Below are positions 59,439 through 64,000 of a stretch of DNA of 64,000 bases, piece after piece. The position numbers and the translations under genes are program-made. The DNA comes from Streptomyces roseolus (GTDB taxonomy: Bacteria > Actinomycetota > Actinomycetes > Streptomycetales > Streptomycetaceae). Positions within the stretch are counted from its first letter, which is position 1. Every line of letters begins with the position of its first letter. The notes beneath the pieces were generated by a model. It worked only from the letters and a program-made list of their open reading frames with translations, did not search any database and was not told the origin of the DNA. The DNA lies in contig NZ_BMTV01000018.1 of NCBI RefSeq assembly GCF_014649855.1, forward strand, positions 47,934 through 111,933. The letters run 5' to 3'.

Positions 59439-60203
59439 GTGGCGGGGCCGGGGGCCCTGGCGTACAACTCGATCGTGGTGTGGATCCCGCTGCTCCTCGT
59501 CGCCGGCGTCGTGACCGCCGTCGCCTGCGCCCGGCTCTGCCGGGCCTCGATCGCCGCCGGCGGGTCCGCCGCGGGGACGGCCTGGGCCGGTGAACTGACC
59601 CTGGGCGAGGCGGCGTTCCTCGCCGGGGGCCCCGGGCGGGTCACCGAGCTGACGCTGGTGGCGATGCACCGGGACCGGCGGCTGCTGCTCGCGCGCACCG
59701 GCTGGGCCACGGTCGTGGACGGCTCGGGCGGCGGGGACGAGCTGGAGCGGGCGGTGCTCGGCGCGATCGGGCCCGAGGGGCAGGCGCCGGTGCCGGGGCT
59801 GCGTCCGGCGGTCGCCGGCGCCGCGTGCGTACGGCGGATCGAGGAGGGGCTGGTGGAGCGGGGGCTCGCGGTGCCGGCGCCGGGACGGCGTGAGGTCGCG
59901 GCCGGGCTGCGGGCGGTGCGGGGCGCGTTCCTGCTGGCGCTCGCGCTCGGGGCGGTGGCGGTACCGCTGGTTCCGGAGGCGGACCGGACGCGGGTGGTGG
60001 CCGGGTTCGCGCTGCCGCTGACGGCCTCGGGGCTCTGTCTGCTGATGGGGCGGGCGGAGTCGTACCCGCACAGCCCGTGGGCCTCGCACGCGGGTCAGCG
60101 GCTGCTGGCGGGGCTCTCGGCGGAGGACCCGCTCACCGCGCTCGCCACCCGGGGGCCGGCGGTCCTGGAGCCGGAGCTGCGGGCCGCGCTGGGGACCTCG
60201 TAG
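59439..60203 (+). CDS. TIGR04222-like membrane protein, tail-less paralogue
   Basis: A 254-residue protein sharing the layout of the preceding gene: an N-terminal helix (IVVWIPLLLVAGVVTAVACA), then LGEAAFLAGGPGRVTELTLVAMHRDRRLLLAR and two later helices (GAFLLALALGAVAVPLV, RVVAGFALPLTASGLCLLMG). It lacks the cysteine-rich tail. The paired arrangement suggests a membrane partner, perhaps making a heterodimer with its tailed paralogue. The GTG at 59439 has no strong ribosome site and lies 9 bases after the previous stop, so translation is probably coupled. A strong hairpin follows. Confidence 0.85.
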   Translation: MAGPGALAYNSIVVWIPLLLVAGVVTAVACARLCRASIAAGGSAAGTAWAGELTLGEAAFLAGGPGRVTELTLVAMHRDRRLLLARTGWATVVDGSGGGDELERAVLGAIGPEGQAPVPGLRPAVAGAACVRRIEEGLVERGLAVPAPGRREVAAGLRAVRGAFLLALALGAVAVPLVPEADRTRVVAGFALPLTASGLCLLMGRAESYPHSPWASHAGQRLLAGLSAEDPLTALATRGPAVLEPELRAALGTS

Positions 60204-60223
60204 GGACTCCCCGGAAGGACGCC

Positions 60224-60251
60224 GGTGCGGCGCGCTCGCGCGCGCCGCACC
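60224..60251. terminator. 12-base hairpin terminator after the MNIO locus
   Basis: GGTGCGGCGCGC and GCGCGCCGCACC form a perfect 12-base stem with a TCGC loop, 20 bases after the tail-less paralogue's stop. Confidence 0.8.
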
Positions 60252-60327
60252 CGGTGCCGGACCCGGTGTCGCTGGAGCGGCCGGCCATGGCGTGGCGGCC
60301 GTCTGATCTTCCGGGTCGAGGGGCGGA

Positions 60328-60350
60328 CGCCCCGGCTGGGAGCCGGGGCG
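60328..60350 (-). terminator. 10-base hairpin terminator after hemQ
   Basis: CGCCCCGGCT and AGCCGGGGCG pair perfectly around a GGG loop, 22 bases beyond the hemQ stop on the minus strand. It is a second hairpin in the convergent gap. Confidence 0.7.
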
Positions 60351-60371
60351 ACGCCGGGTTCGGGGTGGCCG

Positions 60372-61085
60372 TCAGGCCAGGCCCGCCACCAGGTCCGCGA
60401 CGTTCTTGCGGCGGCCGGTGTAGAAGGGGACCTCCTCGCGGACGTGCATCCGGGCCTCGGAGGCGCGCAGGTGGCGCATGAGGTCGACGATCCGGTACAG
60501 CTCGTCGGCCTCGAAGGCGAGGATCCACTCGTAGTCGCCGAGCGAGAAGGAGGCGACCGTGTTGGCCCGGACGTCCGGGTAGCCGCGGGCCATCTTGCCG
60601 TGGTCGGCGAGCATCCGGCGGCGGTCCTCGTCCGGCAGCAGGTACCAGTCGTAGGAGCGGACGAAGGGGTAGACCGAGACGTAGTCGCGCGGAGTCTCGT
60701 CGGCCAGGAAGGCCGGGATGTGCGACTTGTTGAACTCGGCCGGGCGGTGCAGCGCCATGTTCGACCAGACCGGCTCCAGGGCGCGGCCGAGCTTCGTGCG
60801 ACGGAAGAGGTTGTACGCCTCCTGGAGCTGGTCGCTCGTCTCGGCGTGCCACCAGATCATGACGTCGGCGTCGGCGCGCAGACCGGAGAGGTCGTACGTG
60901 CCCCGGACGGTGATGTCCTTCTCCGCGAGCCGGTCGAACAGCTCCTGGACCTCGTCGGCGTAGCCGCTCCGGTCGGCGGGCAGGACGTCGCGCAGCTTGA
61001 AGACGGACCACAGGGTGTAGCGGATGACCTCGTTGAGGTCCTTCGCCTTCTTACCGGCGTTCGGGATCTTTTCGGGCGCACTCAT
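60372..61085 (-). CDS. hemQ: Coproheme decarboxylase HemQ
   Basis: A 237-residue chlorite-dismutase-family protein. It decarboxylates coproheme III to haem b in the coproporphyrin-dependent pathway of actinobacteria and firmicutes. It has the N-terminal RYTLWSVFKLRD ferredoxin-like strand, SHIPAFL, the catalytic tyrosine region YVSVYPFVRSYDWYLLP, and the proximal-haem His segment ADHGKMARGYPDVRANTVASFSLGDYEW. Complete family length. It starts 17 bases downstream of hemG on the same strand, giving two consecutive late steps of haem synthesis in one operon. Confidence 0.95.
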   Translation of the reverse strand: MSAPEKIPNAGKKAKDLNEVIRYTLWSVFKLRDVLPADRSGYADEVQELFDRLAEKDITVRGTYDLSGLRADADVMIWWHAETSDQLQEAYNLFRRTKLGRALEPVWSNMALHRPAEFNKSHIPAFLADETPRDYVSVYPFVRSYDWYLLPDEDRRRMLADHGKMARGYPDVRANTVASFSLGDYEWILAFEADELYRIVDLMRHLRASEARMHVREEVPFYTGRRKNVADLVAGLA

Positions 61086-61102
61086 ACGCCTATTCTCGCC
61101 CG

Positions 61103-62578
61103 TCACGAGGAGTGCCCCGCACCGGGGTGCCCCGTTTCCGACGTGGCGATGATCTCGTCGGCCAGGGCGTCGGCGGCGCGGTGGGCGGAGGCGACGCAGG
61201 CGGGGACGCCGACGCCGTCGTACGCGGCGCCCGCGAGGCGGAGTCCGGGCAGGTCCGCGAGGGCGGCGCGGGCCCGGGCGACCCGGTCCAGGTGGCCGAC
61301 CGGGTACTGCGGGAGGCCGCCGGTCCAGCGGGTCACGGTGGTGGCGACGGGCCGGGCGGCGAGGCCGGTGGCGGCGCCGAGGTCCTTGAGGGAGGCGGCG
61401 GCCAGGTCCTCGTCGTCGCGGTGGAGCTGGGTCTCCTCGCCGTACCGGCCGACGGAGGTGCGGAGCACGAAGAGGTCGGGGGCGGCGTCGCCGACCCAGC
61501 CCCACTTGGCGCTGGAGAAGGTGGAGGCCTTGATGGTGTGGCCGTCGACGGGCGGCACGAGGAAGCCGGAGCCGGGCAGCCCGGGGACGTCGGCGCGGCG
61601 GAAGGCGAGCGTGACCAGGGCCATGGAGGCGTACTCGATCCCGCCGAGGAGCGCGGCGGCCCCGGGGGCGTGGCCGCCGAGGAGGCCGGCGGCGACGGGC
61701 GCGGGGGCGGCGAGGACGACGGCGTCCGCGTCGAGGGTCCGCTCCGGGGTCTCCACCCGCCAGCCGGTGGCGCCCGCCCGGTGCAGGGCGGTCGCCGGGG
61801 TGCCGGTGAGGATCGTGCCGCCGGCCGCGCGGACGGCGTCCGCGACGGCCCCCGGCAGGGTGCCGACCCCGCCGGTGATGCCGGCGAAGACGGACCCGCC
61901 GAGGCCGGTGGCGGCGCCCGCGACGTCGGCGGGGACGGCTCCGCCCGCGGCCTGGACGGCGCGGACGGCGGCGGTGAGGCTCGGGTGGCGGCGGGCGGCC
62001 TCGAAGAGCGCGGGGACGGCGGCCCTCATCGAGATGCGGTAGGCGTCCCCGGCGTAGACGCCGCCGAGGAGGGGTTCGACGAGCCGGTCGACGACCTCGC
62101 GGCCCATGCGTGCGGCGACGTACGCGCCGATGGCGACGTCCTCGCCGATCTCGGTGGGGGGCAGCTCCCGGTCCCGGCCGATCCGGCGCAGCGCCTCCTC
62201 GGAGAGGAGCCCGGCGACGGCCTCCGCGTCGCCGGGGACGCCCATGACGTGGCCCTTCGGCATGGGGACGAGCCGGCCCCGGGACCAGACGGAGGCGGTG
62301 GTGGTGGCCGGCGGCCGGAGCCGGTCGCCGAGGCCCACGGCCTCGGCGAGGGCGACCGCCTCGGGGCGGCGGGCGAGCAGGGACTCGGCGCCGAGGTCCA
62401 CGGGGGCGCCGGCGATCTCCCCGGCGAGCAGCTTGCCGCCGAGCCGGCCGCCGGCCTCCAGGAGGGTGACGCGCGCACCGGCGGCGAGCAGCCGGTGCGC
62501 GGCGGCGAGGCCGGTGATGCCGCCGCCGACGACGACGGCGTGAGGTCCGGCGTGGGGTCCCGTGGTGTCCGCGTTCAT
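61103..62578 (-). CDS. hemG: Protoporphyrinogen/coproporphyrinogen III oxidase
   Basis: A 491-residue FAD enzyme. The N-terminal dinucleotide motif is VVVGGGITGLAAAHRL, followed by VTLLEAGGRLGGKL. A central membrane-associated region contains PMPKGHVMGVPGD, and the C-terminal FAD closure is LRLAGAAYDGVGVPACVASAHRAADAL. Enzymes of this HemY/CgoX type oxidise the porphyrinogen ring by six electrons; the adjacent HemQ implies coproporphyrinogen III as the substrate in vivo. It is peripherally membrane-bound without helices. It is divergent from the flavoprotein at 62640 across 61 bases. Confidence 0.94.
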   Translation of the reverse strand: MNADTTGPHAGPHAVVVGGGITGLAAAHRLLAAGARVTLLEAGGRLGGKLLAGEIAGAPVDLGAESLLARRPEAVALAEAVGLGDRLRPPATTTASVWSRGRLVPMPKGHVMGVPGDAEAVAGLLSEEALRRIGRDRELPPTEIGEDVAIGAYVAARMGREVVDRLVEPLLGGVYAGDAYRISMRAAVPALFEAARRHPSLTAAVRAVQAAGGAVPADVAGAATGLGGSVFAGITGGVGTLPGAVADAVRAAGGTILTGTPATALHRAGATGWRVETPERTLDADAVVLAAPAPVAAGLLGGHAPGAAALLGGIEYASMALVTLAFRRADVPGLPGSGFLVPPVDGHTIKASTFSSAKWGWVGDAAPDLFVLRTSVGRYGEETQLHRDDEDLAAASLKDLGAATGLAARPVATTVTRWTGGLPQYPVGHLDRVARARAALADLPGLRLAGAAYDGVGVPACVASAHRAADALADEIIATSETGHPGAGHSS

Positions 62579-62639
62579 GGGACCACTCTCTCAAATCGCC
62601 CGTGCCGCCCGGCCGCGAGGCGGCACGTAGCGTGGGCGC

Positions 62640-64000
62640 ATGAGCGAACGACTGGTGATCATCGGCGGGGACGCGGCGGGCATGTCGGCCGCCTCGCAGG
62701 CGCGCAGGCTCAAGGGGTCCGGGGAGCTGGGGATCACGGCCTTCGAGCGGGGCCGTTTCTCCTCGTACTCGGCCTGCGGCATCCCCTACTGGGTCGGCGG
62801 CGACGTGTCCGGGCGGGAGGAGCTGATCGCCCGCTCCCCGGAGGAGCACCGGGCGCGCGGGATCGACCTGCGGACGCGGACCGAGGTGACGGAGATCGAC
62901 CTGGCCGGGCAGCGCGTTCTGGCCAGGGACCTGGCGGCCGGTACGGAGGCGTGGACGGGCTTCGACAAGCTGGTGATCGCGACCGGGGCGCGGCCGGCCC
63001 GGCCGGCGGTGCCGGGGATCGACGCGGCGGGCGTGCACGGGGTGCAGACCCTGGAGGACGGGCAGGCGCTGCTGGACTCGCTGGCCGGGACGGCGGGGCG
63101 GCGGGCGGTGGTCGTCGGCGCCGGGTACATCGGCGTGGAGATGGCCGAGGCGCTGCTGAACCGGGGCTACGAGGTGACGGTCCTCAACCGGGGCGAGCAG
63201 CCGATGGCGACGCTCGACCCGGACATGGGGCGCCTGGTGCACGCGGCGATGGACGGGCTCGGGATCCGGACGGTCGGCGGGGCCGCGGTGACGGCGGTCC
63301 TCACCGGTGACGACGGCGGGGTCCGGGCGGTGGCCACGGAGGAGGGCGAGTATCCGGCGGACGTGGTGGTCCTGGGGACGGGTGTCGTGCCGGAGACCTC
63401 GCTGGCGAAGGCGGCGGGGCTGCCGCTCGGCACGCACGGCGGGCTGCTGACGGACCTGTCGATGCGGGTGCGGGGGCAGGAGAACGTGTGGGCGGGCGGG
63501 GACTGCGTGGAGGTCCTGGACCTGGTGTCGGGCCGGGAGCGGCACGTGCCGCTGGGCACGCACGCCAACAAGCAGGGGCAGGTCATCGGCTCGAACGTGG
63601 GCGGCGACTACGCGACCTTCCCCGGGGTGGTGGGGACGGCGGTGTCGAAGGTCTGCGACCTGGAGATCGCCCGCACCGGGCTGCGGGAGAAGGACGCCCG
63701 CGCGGTCGGGCTGCGGTACGTGACGGTGACCGTGGAGTCGACGAGCCGGGCCGGGTACTACCCGGGGGCGGCGCCGATGACGGTGAAGATGCTGGCCGAG
63801 AAGCGGACCGGGCGGCTGCTCGGGACGCAGATCGTGGGCCGGGAGGGGGCGGCGAAGCGGGTGGACGTCGCGGCGGTGGCGCTGACGGCCCGGATGACGG
63901 TGGAGCAGGTGGCGGCGCTCGACCTGGGGTACGCGCCGCCGTTCTCCCCGGTGTGGGACCCGGTGCTGATCGCGGCCCGGAAGGCGGTGGCGGCGGTGCG
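62640..64000 (+). CDS. CoA-disulfide-reductase-like flavoprotein, 5' part
   Basis: The frame runs off the right edge after about 453 residues. FAD motif VIIGGDAAGMSAASQARR lies near the N-terminus, then the redox cysteine SACGIPYWVGG (Cys43), the pattern of single-cysteine CoA-disulfide reductases and NADH oxidases. The NAD(P) motif is VVVGAGYIGVEMAE, and VWAGGDCVE is the FAD ribose segment. The C-terminal dimerisation domain begins near MTVKMLAEKRTGRLLGTQIVG. It probably keeps a low-molecular-weight thiol reduced or regenerates an electron carrier. The ATG at 62640 has no strong ribosome site. It is divergent from hemG. Confidence 0.85.
   Translation, partial: MSERLVIIGGDAAGMSAASQARRLKGSGELGITAFERGRFSSYSACGIPYWVGGDVSGREELIARSPEEHRARGIDLRTRTEVTEIDLAGQRVLARDLAAGTEAWTGFDKLVIATGARPARPAVPGIDAAGVHGVQTLEDGQALLDSLAGTAGRRAVVVGAGYIGVEMAEALLNRGYEVTVLNRGEQPMATLDPDMGRLVHAAMDGLGIRTVGGAAVTAVLTGDDGGVRAVATEEGEYPADVVVLGTGVVPETSLAKAAGLPLGTHGGLLTDLSMRVRGQENVWAGGDCVEVLDLVSGRERHVPLGTHANKQGQVIGSNVGGDYATFPGVVGTAVSKVCDLEIARTGLREKDARAVGLRYVTVTVESTSRAGYYPGAAPMTVKMLAEKRTGRLLGTQIVGREGAAKRVDVAAVALTARMTVEQVAALDLGYAPPFSPVWDPVLIAARKAVAAV

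Overview
The window is about 72% G+C or higher, with GTG starts common, G/C-rich third codon positions, GTGA/ATGA start-stop overlaps and AGGAGG-like ribosome binding sites. Together with lineage-typical families (SAV2148-type HEPN protein, XRE-DUF5753/DUF397/ATPase triad, TreY-TreZ-GlgX, HemQ-type haem synthesis, DUF1707-FHA) this points to Streptomyces or a very close relative. The density of housekeeping genes suggests chromosomal core rather than an arm end. I saw no rRNA, tRNA, CRISPR array, insertion sequence or prophage.

Layout. 1-6.2 kb: the 3' end of an aminoglycoside-phosphotransferase-like gene, an epoxide-hydrolase-type alpha/beta hydrolase, a DEDDh exonuclease, a SAV2148-type HEPN protein, and two adjacent secreted proteins that look like the catalytic and N-terminal domains of a copper amine oxidase made as separate chains. 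6.3-18 kb: glycogen/trehalose genes glgX, treY and treZ, interspersed with an MFS exporter, small secreted or membrane proteins, a reduced cytochrome P450-like protein, a repeat-bearing gap, a DUF1707-FHA protein and a double-GNAT protein. 18-32 kb: an Xaa-Pro peptidase, conserved Streptomyces hypotheticals, a small P-loop kinase, a VOC protein, an EF-G paralogue behind a predicted leader peptide and hairpins, the ATPase/XRE/DUF397 regulatory set, an SDR, GNATs, a TetR regulator and a PPOX-type flavoprotein.

32.1-44.8 kb holds the most unusual locus. A tightly coupled eight-gene operon encodes a 727-aa beta-rich protein, a zinc-ribbon GTPase, a GTPase-associated-protein-1-like protein, a membrane-anchored zinc-ribbon GTPase, a one-helix membrane peptide, a TerY-like VWA protein, a PP2C phosphatase and an atypical protein kinase. 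Convergent to it, and separated by a UUCG-loop terminator, is a coupled two-gene unit (membrane protein plus small protein). These two share an Asn/Gly-rich motif, C-terminal in one and N-terminal in the other, as in paired signalling-amyloid receptor/effector proteins. I read the whole as a GTP-, ATP- and phosphorylation-controlled biological-conflict (defence or allorecognition) system with a candidate motif-triggered membrane effector.

44.9-64 kb: msrB, murC, a stress-type protein, a RibD-like reductase, zapE, an OsmC peroxiredoxin, a Tat-exported PhoX-like protein, a LuxR-type regulator, a lipoprotein polysaccharide deacetylase, an ABC exporter pair and a Pth2-type hydrolase. A second striking locus follows (56.7-60.2 kb): a DUF692/MNIO iron enzyme fused to a C-terminal helical domain, overlapping a TIGR04222-type membrane protein that ends in a seven-cysteine Ser/Gly repeat tail, then a tail-less paralogue. 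The tail is a plausible substrate for the enzyme. The window ends with hemG-hemQ and a divergent, truncated CoA-disulfide-reductase-like flavoprotein.
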